Shown piece after piece: positions 9,710-20,469 of a stretch of 64,000 nucleotides of DNA. Origin of the DNA: Trichobilharzia regenti (taxonomy: Eukaryota; Platyhelminthes; Trematoda; Strigeidida; Schistosomatidae). Below the pieces are notes generated by a model. The model was given only the letters and a program-made list of their open reading frames with translations. It was not told the DNA's origin and searched no databases. The first letter of the stretch is position 1. The number at the start of each line of letters is the position of its first letter. The stretch spans positions 14,367,517 to 14,431,516 of the forward strand of contig OX235263.1 in assembly GCA_944472135.2 (NCBI GenBank), read 5' to 3'. The position numbers and the translations under genes are program-made.

Positions 9710-10080
9710 TTTCCTCTCCAACCGGAAAATACCAATTCTGTGAATTATCCGTTTGGGAAACCTGATCTTCCTAGCCGGTGAATTTAATTCAACCATTACT
9801 TACATAGTAAATCTCTGTGTGGTAAGTCCAGCTGTCTCGAACTACTGCCAAAGCTTCAGGTGCTACTTTTGTAGCAGCATCTTCCTCACTCGTTCAGAGA
9901 AACAAGACTTGTTGGTCTACCACGTGATTGCCGTGAAGCCGATCATTCAGAAAGTACTAGGTAAAGTCGAAAACCTTTTCTTTTCCTTGCCTTATACTTT
10001 TTCAGTCTTATTCTTGCTCTTTTGGTTAGAAACTGTTGCTCTCTTAGACGTACATAGCATAATTTATAGTGATTGTTAAT

Positions 10081-10662
10081 ATGGTTGTCGAAAGCAGCCT
10101 TAAAAAAGCCACTAGAATACCGTACTCTGTAGTCACAAGGGCTTCAGCCAGGGAAGGAAAAAATCCAGGGATTTCAACCCCTTCCCGCATACCGATCCTA
10201 AAGACTCGTGTAGCTTTAGTCTGCCCTGATACAACGCCTGCATTGCCACAGTCTAGTACTGAAACGGCACAGGCAATACCAGAAGGACAGAATTCTACAC
10301 CTGCATCAACTGTAGGCCAGTGTGTGAAACACATCAAGCCTAAAAGGAAACGTTCAAGACGTCATAAGACCTCGAAGGCGTCATCAAGGAAAGGGGATGA
10401 ATGCCAGGCGTGCAGCATCACAGTTTCTAAAACTGATTCAGCGTTTGAATGTAATTTTTGCAAACGATGGGTGCACTGCCGTTGTGACAAAGAAGTACCG
10501 AAAGCATACTATGAGTTTATGAGAAATAACCCATGCCCATGGTTTTGGTACGTGTGTCCACTTTGTCGCCCTGGCATAGTCCCACAAAGCGTGTCTGCGG
10601 ATAGCAGAAATAACACGCAAATCTTGTGCCCCAACACAGTATCATGCAGCTCCCCCTGCTAA
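10081..10662 (+). CDS. CR1-like LINE ORF1, PHD-finger part (copy 2)
   Basis: Same protein as in copy 1, starting at the ATG at 10081: about 193 residues with the Cys4-His-Cys3 PHD finger near the C-terminus. It ends at the same stop as copy 1, so the frame break to the second ORF1 part was inherited from a common source and is not random decay in one copy. Confidence 0.8.
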   Translation: MVVESSLKKATRIPYSVVTRASAREGKNPGISTPSRIPILKTRVALVCPDTTPALPQSSTETAQAIPEGQNSTPASTVGQCVKHIKPKRKRSRRHKTSKASSRKGDECQACSITVSKTDSAFECNFCKRWVHCRCDKEVPKAYYEFMRNNPCPWFWYVCPLCRPGIVPQSVSADSRNNTQILCPNTVSCSSPC

Positions 10663-11713
10663 ACTCGCACTGCCGAAACTGGTCAAAGACTTAAAGGACA
10701 CACCAGCCCTACTGACTGGAAATGCCAATTCTCACAAGGTGAAGATTAGCAAGGTTCCATCCACATCAGGGGAAGGCAAAATTACAAAGGCACCACTTGC
10801 ATCCACTAGCAAGCCTGGCAACACAAAAAAGGCTGTCCAGGTACCGATGAAGCCTAATGTTGCTAATGATGCAAAGGACTGCAAGAAGCCGAAGGCAAAA
10901 CCTAAGTCTGAGGGTAGTCGGTCTAACTCTCTCATCCTCTTTAACGTACCTGTGAGCACGGATAGCTTGCTCGAACAACGGGCCCTGTTTGATCAGGAAC
11001 AGTGGTCCAACCTGTGCGGCAAACTAGGTCTGAACATTAGTTCAGCAAAACTGTGCAGACTGTACAGGGGTGTCCACACGCCTCAGGGTAAGCCACCCCC
11101 ATTACGGGTTACACTGGACTCTGCCGAAGAGGCCGAAAAAGTACTGTTAATGGCTCAGGTACTAGCCCTGGACAGAAGTTCTAACATAAGAGCGCGGCAA
11201 GATAGACCATGGGCCGTCAGAAATATGGCGAGGGAGTCACCGGAACTGATGCCTTCCACCTCTATGGTGGTACACGGTGTTCCGGAGCTGGAAACCGGCA
11301 CTGCTTGTGAAAAACACATGCACGACGTACAACAATGGAGATGGCTGTCATCTCAGATGGCCCCTGGCGCTTCTGGAGCCATCTCCATTTTCCGACTACC
11401 TCGTCCCGCTCATCTAACATTGATTAACTCTCCAAAGCTGCTGTGTGTCACATTCAACTCCCCGGAGCAGTTGTCCATATCACTTCAACGGTGGTATGAG
11501 ACCAAGGGAAAAATTGGAGGACACATCCGATGCTGTGAAAGCAGACCCAGAAATATAAGGAGGCAGCAAACTGAGGCTTTAATACGACCCCAAGCTTCGG
11601 TGACACTAGAGCGATGCAGCTCTGAGAATAATAGTCTGTGTCTCCCAAGTGTCCTGCCTAAATCCATTGAAAAAAACTACAACGGGCCGGTTCTATCGGA
11701 ATCGGCCAACTAG
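10580..11713 (+). CDS. CR1-like LINE ORF1, RNA-binding-like part (copy 2)
   Basis: Identical in protein to the copy 1 counterpart and overlapping the PHD frame by 83 nt. The first ATG is at 10847. It carries the 'SLILFNVPVS' and 'LRVTLDS' blocks of the CR1 ORF1 fold and ends at 11711-11713, just behind the frameshift hairpin. Confidence 0.7.
   Translation, partial: SHKACLRIAEITRKSCAPTQYHAAPPAKLALPKLVKDLKDTPALLTGNANSHKVKISKVPSTSGEGKITKAPLASTSKPGNTKKAVQVPMKPNVANDAKDCKKPKAKPKSEGSRSNSLILFNVPVSTDSLLEQRALFDQEQWSNLCGKLGLNISSAKLCRLYRGVHTPQGKPPPLRVTLDSAEEAEKVLLMAQVLALDRSSNIRARQDRPWAVRNMARESPELMPSTSMVVHGVPELETGTACEKHMHDVQQWRWLSSQMAPGASGAISIFRLPRPAHLTLINSPKLLCVTFNSPEQLSISLQRWYETKGKIGGHIRCCESRPRNIRRQQTEALIRPQASVTLERCSSENNSLCLPSVLPKSIEKNYNGPVLSESAN
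11671..11707 (+). promoter_or_regulatory. Putative -1 frameshift signal (copy 2)
   Basis: A AAA AAC at 11671-11677, 7-nt spacer, then the same 10-pair hairpin at 11685-11707. Sequence is identical to the copy 1 signal. Confidence 0.75.
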
Positions 11714-14610
11714 TTCCAACATCAAGTCCCCCACCAGCAGACGGTTTCACGTCAACTACCCCACAACACTCTGAGGTTGTTAGACTCACTGTCAGTTGCC
11801 TATATAGCAATGTGAGGGGGCTGAGAGGGAAAGTAGGTGAACTTCGAAATCTCCAAGCACACCTTCAACTGAAAATAATCATTCTTACTGAAACGTGGCT
11901 AAACCCCACTATCGCCGACAATGAAATCAGTATAGGTGATATGGTACTGGTCAGAAGAGACAGGGATAATAAGGAAGGAGGGGGAGTTGCTATATACTTT
12001 GATAGGCAACTTAAATGTGTGCGCGCAACGGACCCACCACTTATCGAACTCCCAGACTCCATATGGTGTCATTTCACCGTAGGCCACACCAAGCACTTAC
12101 TGGGTGGCATCTACCGATCTCCCACCTGTGGGGCAGAGCACAATCAGCTACTGCTCAGCACTATCACAGGAATACGAGATTTGGGCTACGACCAAATCAC
12201 CATAGCTGGAGATTTCAATGCTCCATCACTGAACCTGGGCTCCGGGTGTGCTAAGGGAAAATTTGGCCGAAACCTACTGCAAACTATTCGAAACACGGGA
12301 CTGACTGAGAATGTTGGAGACGACACTAGGTGGGGCCCTAGTGGAAAGTCATCAAAACTAGATTATATTCTAACTAGTGACCAGCTACTCGTCGAAAAGG
12401 TCCAGATCATGACTCCTCTGGGAAGCAGTGACCATGCAGTCATAGGTTTCGATCTTGTCCTCCGTGAGCGTTTGCAATGGGATGTTACGCGACCATGTCT
12501 GTGCTACAGCAAGGCTGACTATGCTGAAATGCGGAGGCTCTTGTCCGACGCAGACTGGCCCTTAGCATGGGACGACCTATCTGTGGATGAACACTGGGAA
12601 GTGGTAAAAAAGATTATCCATACAGCAATCTCGGATACCGTCCCTTTAGTCACAACACAGCCTAAGAGAAAGACGTCATGGTTGAAGAGAGGCACGCAAC
12701 GTATTCTGCAAGCAAAGCGGAAGGCTTGGTTTACGTGGCGTGTATCTAAGAGTCAGACCGACCATGATGCATACCTCGAACTCAGGAACCGGTGTAATGC
12801 AAGAGTTAGGAGGGACAGAAGGTCATTCCAGGCTAACCTTGCTAAAAAACTCCTATCAAACCCTAAAAACTTGTACCGATTCATGTCGGAAAGAAAACCG
12901 ACAAACCAAGGGGCATGCGCCTTAGTAGGCCCAAACGGTCAATATCTCACTAGTCTGGAGATGGCTGAAACATTCAGTTCAGCCTTCGCTAAACAGCTAA
13001 ACAGCAATGTGGATATTACAGTTACGGACCAAAATGGTGGCACCACTATTTCAGAGGAGGAAGACCTAGCGACTACTCCCCAAATAAACCCCGCAATAGT
13101 ACTAAGGAAGCTACAGCGACTCATACCTGGGAAGTCCCCAGGTTGTGATGACATCAGGCCATCTGTTCTGAAACAGTGCGCCGAGGCTCTCTGTAGACCC
13201 CTGTGCGACTTGTTCCAACACTCAATGGATTCGGGGACCCTGCCAAGGGAGTGGAAAAGAGCCATCCTTTCTCCAATCTTCAAGGGTGGGGACAGGCAAA
13301 ACGCTGCTAGCTATAGACCAGTAGCTCTACTCCCAGTGGTATCAAAAGTACTGGAAAGTATTATTGACGACCACATCAGGGAATATTTCGATAGGACTAA
13401 TATACTACATGAAGCCCAACATGGTTTCAGAAAAGGCAGATCCTGCGTCACTAACCTACTGTCAGCTTGGGACGACTGGACATCATGCTGGGACTTGAAC
13501 GTACCAGTCCATGTGGTCTTCCTAGACTTTGAGAAGGCATTTGACACTGTTCACCATGACCTTCTCCTACATAAAATAAACCAGGCAGGCATAGGTGAGC
13601 CACTTCTGTCATGGTTGAAGGACTACCTAGCCGACAGGCAATTTTGCACTAAGGTTAACCGAGTCCGATCATCTTGGCACAGATCGTCATCAGGAGTGTC
13701 GCAGGGTTCTATCCTAGGACCACTGATGTTTTTGATTTTCATCAATGATCTACCACGCCGTCTGAGCTGCCCGACTCTCCTGTACGCTGACGACGTAAAA
13801 ATATGGAGGGCGATAAAGTGTCCGGAGGACTCAGATAGGCTACAGGAAGACCTAAACCTTCTGGAAGACTGGGCGGTGGCCAGTGGCATGACTTTCAACT
13901 TGAAAAAGTGCAAAGTAGTGAAGTTGCGCACCTGTAGACTGCAGAATGCAAGTTACACCCTGTGCAATGAAAGCTTGTCCTGCACAACGTCGGAACGCGA
14001 CTTAGGTCTAGTTCTAACGGAAAAAATGGACACAAGCGTAAATTACACAGGGGATGTAGCGAGGGCATATGCGGTCATACACTTTACGCATAGACAGTTA
14101 GGTGCACTCACTCCTGAGCTCTTTCTAATGTTGTACAAAACATACGTCAGGCCACACCTTGAGGTGCATAATATTATTGCACCCCCAATGCTGAGAAGAG
14201 ATGCCAACCTCTTGGAAAGAGTCCAACGACGGGCAACAAAAGGAGTGGTTGGTCTCCGAAACAAACCATATGATGAAAGGCTGAAGAAATTAGGCCTGTT
14301 CACACTTAGTTACCGTCGGCTTAGGGGGGATTTGATTACTGCCTACAAAATAACAAATGACCAGAATCACCCAAACAAAGGTGTTCTGCCATTGAGTAGG
14401 TATAGGCTTCCACGTGGAAATCCCAGAAGGATAGCTCACCAGAGGGCAAGGACCCGGGTGCGCTCCCACTTCTTTTCACTGCGGGTTTGTCGTCCCTGGA
14501 ATTCCTTACCGGCAGATGTAGCTATGGCACCGTCTTTGGACGCCTTTAAGCGAAGGCTGGACAACCATGCAGCGATACAAGGACTGCATCCAAATGGCCT
14601 ATCTCCTTAA
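11671..14610 (+). CDS. CR1-like LINE ORF2: endonuclease plus reverse transcriptase (copy 2)
   Basis: The protein is identical to copy 1 over the full length I compared, including the GDFN and SDH endonuclease residues and the YADD catalytic box. The frame is open with no ATG ahead of the endonuclease domain. Two identical ORF2 proteins from separate insertions suggest an active source element or that one copy gave rise to the other. Confidence 0.9.
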   Translation, partial: KKLQRAGSIGIGQLVPTSSPPPADGFTSTTPQHSEVVRLTVSCLYSNVRGLRGKVGELRNLQAHLQLKIIILTETWLNPTIADNEISIGDMVLVRRDRDNKEGGGVAIYFDRQLKCVRATDPPLIELPDSIWCHFTVGHTKHLLGGIYRSPTCGAEHNQLLLSTITGIRDLGYDQITIAGDFNAPSLNLGSGCAKGKFGRNLLQTIRNTGLTENVGDDTRWGPSGKSSKLDYILTSDQLLVEKVQIMTPLGSSDHAVIGFDLVLRERLQWDVTRPCLCYSKADYAEMRRLLSDADWPLAWDDLSVDEHWEVVKKIIHTAISDTVPLVTTQPKRKTSWLKRGTQRILQAKRKAWFTWRVSKSQTDHDAYLELRNRCNARVRRDRRSFQANLAKKLLSNPKNLYRFMSERKPTNQGACALVGPNGQYLTSLEMAETFSSAFAKQLNSNVDITVTDQNGGTTISEEEDLATTPQINPAIVLRKLQRLIPGKSPGCDDIRPSVLKQCAEALCRPLCDLFQHSMDSGTLPREWKRAILSPIFKGGDRQNAASYRPVALLPVVSKVLESIIDDHIREYFDRTNILHEAQHGFRKGRSCVTNLLSAWDDWTSCWDLNVPVHVVFLDFEKAFDTVHHDLLLHKINQAGIGEPLLSWLKDYLADRQFCTKVNRVRSSWHRSSSGVSQGSILGPLMFLIFINDLPRRLSCPTLLYADDVKIWRAIKCPEDSDRLQEDLNLLEDWAVASGMTFNLKKCKVVKLRTCRLQNASYTLCNESLSCTTSERDLGLVLTEKMDTSVNYTGDVARAYAVIHFTHRQLGALTPELFLMLYKTYVRPHLEVHNIIAPPMLRRDANLLERVQRRATKGVVGLRNKPYDERLKKLGLFTLSYRRLRGDLITAYKITNDQNHPNKGVLPLSRYRLPRGNPRRIAHQRARTRVRSHFFSLRVCRPWNSLPADVAMAPSLDAFKRRLDNHAAIQGLHPNGLSP

Positions 14611-15152
14611 AATCGCATTTACCAATCAGGGTAGATAATTAAACTCGTCATTTTACTTCTTTACATTCTCTCCCGTCTTACTCTCCTGACAACTTATTAA
14701 TATTATAATTACTATTATTATTATTACTATTACTATTACCGATATATATATTATTCTTCAAACTTAATGAGCTGACTGTTGTTACGTTTCCTATTTTCGT
14801 TTCTGTCTCTTAGTCTGAATAGCTTCACTAATTATATCTATTATTATTATTATTACTATTATTATTATTATTACTATCTCTTTTCTCTTGTCGACAATAC
14901 CGAAGGACTAACTGGCGAAAGGATCAACTCCAATCACAGTAGTAACAGTCTTAACATACCTCATACTACAAACCACATATAATTAATCCCAGCACTACTC
15001 CCTTTGGAGTCAACCAAAGCTACGACAGTCGAGTGGCGGGACAAGCTACGCAGAAGTTTACCGAAGATCAAGAACCTATACCTCACAATCAAGAAGCGAG
15101 CACAAAGAAATCAAATTGGTTTATACTAGCTCGTAAAAACGATATTGGATTT

Positions 15153-16359
15153 TTGGATATTGGAATATTGTCAGTATGGTCACATTACATAAGTAAAAAC
15201 AATTTATACGATATAATCCTAGGCAAAATTGTTGTTTGAATTTGTTGAAAACTCACGTGACAACTGAGTGTTGCGTTACATGTAATCGATATGTTGGGTT
15301 ATTCACAAAAGCATAAAAATGGCTTATAAACCGTTAGTTAGTTTGCCGACAACAGTATTTTCAGCAATACCATCCTCAAGAGGCTCACCAAAGGAGTTAA
15401 TATCCATTTAAACATGCAAAGAATCATTAACAAATTAGTACAATCAGCAACCAGTGAATTTTTTATTCATTTCGATCAGGAACCAGGATGACCGCGAACC
15501 AATCCATGCAAAATGACGAATGAAGCATGCAGGAGCAGTGTATCACCATCAATTAAGTCAGTGGGATTCGAATCGCAACCGTCAGCATATTTTCATTATT
15601 TCTTAGATATTCAGTTCTATTGGCGCTGTATAGGCAATGATTTGGATTTGTCAGCATGATCAATATATGGCTGGATATCCAGATATATACTACGGCTTGT
15701 TTGGCGTCCAGACTTAGTTAATTCCATAACGTGTGGAGTTTTATCATTCTACGATTTTGATATATTCCGCATAGTATCACCGTGATCATTTGAAGTATAC
15801 GTATGCTTTAAATGCATGACTTCTGTGACTCCTACCACTACTGAATAAATACTTGATACTTAGGAGGTTAAGGAACTTCAGCTGTACCGACGGGAATCGC
15901 AGCTTTATATAGTTCTTGCCAACTGTATATATTTATATACGATTCTAAATGAACCGAAAATGGTTTAGTGACATGCGAAATAAAGTAATGGCAGTTTAAT
16001 AATAGAAGTCAAAGCTTTGTGAACTTGAATACAAAAATGATACACGTTGTTTTAAAAAGGCTAATCATCACTCAGCTCCAATTAGTGTCACATATCTGAG
16101 TGTTATGATAAATTCAATTAGGACATATAAACATATTGATTCGTTGAACCAGCGTCAGTAAGAGAAAGTCTCACAAATAAACAGTCATGTAGAATCATTA
16201 AAATTGACTATGGAAATAGAGAATGAAATTTGGGGAACTATCTCTTTCAGAGTGCGAATTACAAAGAGCAACAGTTGGCAACATTAAAACCACGATATAA
16301 AGAAAAACCACACCTTTTGGAAAATTCTTTGATTATCACTCTGTTCATCGACTCACAGT
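15153..16359. other. No recognisable gene
   Basis: AT-rich sequence downstream of LINE copy 2 with short open frames only. I see no domain, tRNA or clear repeat end. Confidence 0.4.
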
Positions 16360-17055
16360 AGAATGAGGGTTAATACAAGGTTGTGCAGACAGAATAGACA
16401 GACTTACAACAACCACAACGGATGACCAACGAAAAGAAATAAATGTCTCATTCAAAATGTTACTGGATAACAATTAGCCGACAGAATTTATCAGAAATAA
16501 TATAAATAGAGAAATAAGTAGAGGGTAAAACCAGGGAATGACAAGACGGAGGAAGGCAAAATAAAAACGGTGAAAATTACATATAAAAATGGTAAATCAG
16601 AGGCAATTCGACGAAACCTCAAAAATATTGGAATTCGCACCACATTTAAACTCATGAATCAAATTAAAAATTAAAACAATCAACTGAAAGATTCAATAAA
16701 ATTGGTGGATTTAAGTAGTAATGTAATTTTCAAAATATTTTGTGCTGAGTGTCCGAATAAATATGTGGGTCAAACCTCTAGATCAATCAAAGTAAGAGTG
16801 AATGAACATAAGCGCCCAACTAAATGTTAGCCAACAGGAACACAAGCTTACAACAACTTAGAAAAAAATCATCTGTAGCTGCGCATACATGGGATAAAAA
16901 CCACAATACTGATCAGAACAATGTTTGCATTCTCAAATCTAATATGGACAAATGGAAAAAGAGACTTATAACAGAATCTATACTAATGAAGGTCACACCG
17001 GATACATGTGACAAGGGTAACTCAGCAGGACAACTGTCAACGACCTAGAATATAG
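16360..17055 (+). pseudogene. Penelope-like element remnant: RT C-terminus and GIY-YIG endonuclease
   Basis: In broken frames the plus strand shows the RT-to-endonuclease linker 'RRNLKNIGIRTTFKLMNQ', then a GIY-YIG domain: 'VIFKIFCAECPNKYVGQTSR' (about 16724-16783), and downstream 'KKRLITESI' in the 16824-17048 frame. PLEs encode an RT related to telomerase followed by such a nuclease. Several stops and frame changes make this a dead fragment. Confidence 0.65.
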
Positions 17056-17324
17056 TTCTGAATACACAAAAATGAACAACAAAAACTTATCATTGTGTGT
17101 AAACTATAATTATATCAATTTGATCCATTGGACATTGGCAAAATACAAAGGTTTACAACCTTAGAAACTGCTTTGTCACTATATGATGACGCTGAATAAC
17201 ATCCTGTATGAGCAATATCTAAAATGAAGATGCGAATGGTTTGCACATAGTTTTCTAGATCTTAATCAACTTATACATACAGAACACTGAGGAGCTACAA
17301 ACAACAGTAATAGCTGACTACATT

Positions 17325-18700
17325 ATTATTATTATTAATTTGGGTTCCGAGTGGAAAATAGGGCTTCAACAGCACTTCTTTATATGTGGAGCTGCCCCCT
17401 CCAAATGGGTCCACAACTACCCATAATCATTCATCTCCTCCAATTCGAATGATCTCCAACATGTAACCCTTGCACTGATGACCCACTCATCGCTTCCCAT
17501 TGGGATTCCACTCGAGTGGTAGCCAGTACTGAGCGCGATTTTGTTTGACGGCCTCCTCAACGTATGTCCTATCTATCCATCTCAATTTTCTCCTACAAAT
17601 TTGTTGAGTAGTTAGCTCTTGCTTGTTGGTTTGTTCCTAGCCAGAGTTTCTTGTTCCTGGCCTGCCGGTTGGCCATTTGATCTTCCGTTTGAAGCCAGCA
17701 AAGGGGCACCCGTTTATAAAAGTCAGTAACTTGTTGGAAATCCTTTTTGTAACGTACCCTGCTAGTTTCTGACCCCTATAGAAGAAGTGACTGGCTAACT
17801 TAACATTGGCGTTGAAAATCTGAAATTTGTCCATCATGCCGGCTGAGTACAGAAGAACTCCAAACTGGTTTCAGGTTGATGAAGGCATATCTTCCTTTTG
17901 CGATTCTGGTTGGCTGGCTGGCTGGCTTGACATCTTCATCCGTGGTGTCCACCTGTGATTGAAACGATGGTACTACCTAGATAAGTGAAGGAAGTAACAC
18001 CTCTGTTAAATCTCTCCCACTGTTGGTGACTGGTGCTAGTTGTAATTCCTGTTGCTGTTAGTTAGTTAGTTAGTTATCTTCATCACCTCCATCTTCTCTA
18101 GGCTCACCTGTAATCTGTCCTGGGTTTGCTGGCTTCTTCTTCTTTTTCTGCCAGTTTGTTGGTTTTCGCCCATATGTCTTAGATTTTGTGTGATATTAAA
18201 CATAAATCATATGTGAAACCCAGATCTTATACAGTCTTCTTACAGGTCCAACGTATCCCTGTCTTCTCATTCCCCATACTCTGATGCATAATCCAGTCCA
18301 CCGCAATTAAGAATATCATCGGTGATAGTAAGCGGCAGCATTGTCTTGCTCCTATCTTCACTGAAATGGCTTCACCGAGGTTATCGTTATGGATCGGCTG
18401 GCACGCGGCACTGTCATATAACCAGCCAGCTGTTGAATGAGATTGAAAAAGATTTGGAGCACTGCGCTCCATACCGTTGAATTAGTTTCCAGATTACTTC
18501 TCGGTCAGCGCTGTTTGTCGAAGGCTTTTCGAAGTTGATGAATTTGCTGAGGTAGAGGTTTGACTGCCATTCTATGCTTTGTCCTGTGATGATGATGATG
18601 ATGCTTAGAGCTGCAATTTGATCCACTTTGTTCTTTTACTCCCTCCTGGATGACGCAAGTTAGTATTTTATTTGGCATGGACAACAGCATAGCTCCTAGT
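17325..18700 (-). pseudogene. RTE-type LINE (SR2-like), long decayed copy
   Basis: The 3' end lies at 17325 with an ATT tail and the family-typical terminal block (seen on plus as GGGTTCCGAGTGGAA, about 17342). The RT is read on the minus strand: 'MDQIAALSIIIIITGQSIEWQ' region at 18626-18560, 'FINFEKPS' (the FEKAFD motif, decayed), 'LSPMIFLIAVDWIM' at about 18330-18290, and 'NANVKLASHFFYRGQKLAG' at about 17825-17765. There are many frameshifts and stops. This is the longest RTE copy in the window. Confidence 0.7.
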
Positions 18701-19150
18701 CAGTTCTTGCTGACTTTGTTGTAGTAAAACAAATCTGTTTGGCTATAACCGATATTCGTCTGCATGTAGTACAATTCACTTCTGATGTTACCTATGATGA
18801 CAATGCCGAGAAAAAATTACAAATATATTACTTATTTTAAACTAATACCCAATTTGGCTATAAACTAAGAATAAGACTCTATGTCTTACACAGAAAAGTT
18901 ATATAGGAGAGACATGACTTCAAGCTTTATTTCTTTCCAAAGTATTTTTGATCCATCCATCACAGATTCTGGTTCGTTTTGTTAACGCGAAGACAACATT
19001 CATATATTTCCTAATGTGATCCATTGAATGACTAGTTAACAGACTGATCTCACAAACTAAAGTCAAAAAGAACAGCAACCATGTAAATTCACCATAAAGC
19101 AAATTTATGTAATTTAAATAATCAAGCGTTGGTGTTTAGGGATTTGGTTG
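18701..19150. other. No recognisable gene
   Basis: AT-rich; only short open frames without motifs. Confidence 0.4.
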
Positions 19151-19154
19151 ATTG

Positions 19155-19425
19155 GAAACATGATTTCATCATGAGCTGACATTGCTTAGGGAACCACTGG
19201 AAAACCTGAGAGTACTGAACAGCTGTTTCGTCAGCTTAGTTTAGGGCTCTTCACCAGTACTCAACCACTGACACAGTTCGAACCCAGGACCTACCAGTTA
19301 CAAGGCGAGCTAGCTCGTGGACCACTAAGCCGCAGGGAGACGATCCAATAGCCAGGCCATGAATTCTAACTTCTGCCAATTCACGACATAGCACAACCAC
19401 TGGGTAATGTCTTCGGCGAGTACTT
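19155..19425 (-). mobile_element. tRNA-headed SINE with degenerate hammerhead region (family B)
   Basis: On the minus strand: a tRNA-like head with a box B (GGTTCGAAC, about 19275-19285), then a hammerhead-like block with GAAACAGCTGTT and flanking GAGTACTG/CAGTACTC complements (about 19210-19262), then the family tail running to about 19160. The core reads CTGGTGA instead of CUGANGA, so ribozyme activity is unlikely. Confidence 0.55.
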
Positions 19426-19539
19426 GTCCTCACATCCGACCTGCTTCACCCTACTGGTCACGACTTCTCACTAAAACCCTAAGTAACTACCTACCTGAAT
19501 ACGGCAAGTCGCTGGTGAGCATCTCATCGATATTCAAGT

Positions 19540-19632
19540 GATGGAGTACTAGATTCGGAGTACTGGACAGCTGTTTCATCCTAGTATGGGACTCTTCACA
19601 GAGCGCACCCACCGGGGTTCGAAATTATATAC
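19540..19632 (-). mobile_element. Partial family B SINE (hammerhead half)
   Basis: The minus strand has a degenerate box B region, then GAGTCCCATACTAGGATGAAAC and CAGCTGTCCAGTACTCC. The CUGANGA core is damaged. It is a truncated copy of the same SINE family as 36858-37082. Confidence 0.45.
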
Positions 19633-19639
19633 TGGTGTG

Positions 19640-20220
19640 TACCTACATTGACAGGAATAAATATACATTATTATTGTTGTTATTATTATTATCATCACAA
19701 TTATTCATTAATGAACTCAACTCTGGAAACAGCCACCGCCCAATGTGTCTCAACGTCTTAGTAGCATGCTACTTTTCGTCTCTGGAATCAAATAGTGACA
19801 CAGTCCCCTTCGCTGTTTACGCCCAAAAGTATATCAAGCTTTAGTTACGATTAAAGCGGACGTCATAAATATGTCTGCTTAACTAAAAATAAGTTTTTAA
19901 TACTTCTACACTTGAAGGTTATTCGAAGTTTATAATTTTGAAAAAATACATATAAAAGCAAAACAGAAGAATGAGAACAAAAGGATTTCTGTAAAGGGTT
20001 GTAAGCCATACATGTTATCATTTTTACTATTGTTATTATTCAAAGTAAATAATAAACTCTTAGCTCTCTCTTTGAAGCATGGAAACGTATATTTTTCAGA
20101 TTCAATAATGCTATTTTACCTGGGCGATTACACTGAGCTGTTGTTCATTTTACACACTAAGTACAAATTTGAATTTCCATGAATTGGTTTGTAAGGATTA
20201 GATTAGAATTGTTTTGACGA
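19640..20220. other. No recognisable gene
   Basis: AT-rich sequence with ATT tracts at about 19669-19695. Nothing recognised. Confidence 0.4.
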
Positions 20221-20275
20221 GTTTGATCACGGATTGATATCAGTCAGAGAACCATTGAAAACTAGCACTAGAGTA
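20221..20275 (-). mobile_element. Family B SINE, 3' part, interrupted by LTR element
   Basis: This minus-strand tail segment (read on plus as the 'GATATCAGTCAGAGAACC' block) stops at the 5-bp GAGTA target duplication. It resumes at 22098 on the far side of the LTR element. Confidence 0.6.
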
Positions 20276-20469
20276 TGTAGTAATTTATTGTAATTGTAGT
20301 ATTAGTATTTCGAGATGACCGAATTACAAGAATCCAAACAAAACACAGAGAGGGCAGAACTCAGGAATTTGTATTTAGCGGAATTATTCTGCAATTCATA
20401 TAAGAAACATATCAACAGTCAACAGTAAGTATTCAAACAATACAGAGAAAGAAATTGTCAATCACCACA
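20276..20469 (-). repeat. 3' LTR (element orientation) of the compact LTR element
   Basis: 194 bp, TG...CA ends on the plus strand. It matches 21911-22097 apart from scattered substitutions and an extra 7 bp near 20415. Confidence 0.85.

Larger units (their letters stand above)
9710..15152 (+). mobile_element. Full-length CR1-like LINE, copy 2
   Basis: Aligns base for base with copy 1 at an offset of 6102. I noticed only about seven differences over 5.4 kb: three in coding sequence (near 10089, 11843 and 12237), all synonymous in the real frames, and four in the 3' UTR. The 3' terminus carries the same GATATTGGAT-type short repeat in a slightly different arrangement (about 15139-15171). All ORFs are open, so the insertion is very young. 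Confidence 0.9.
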
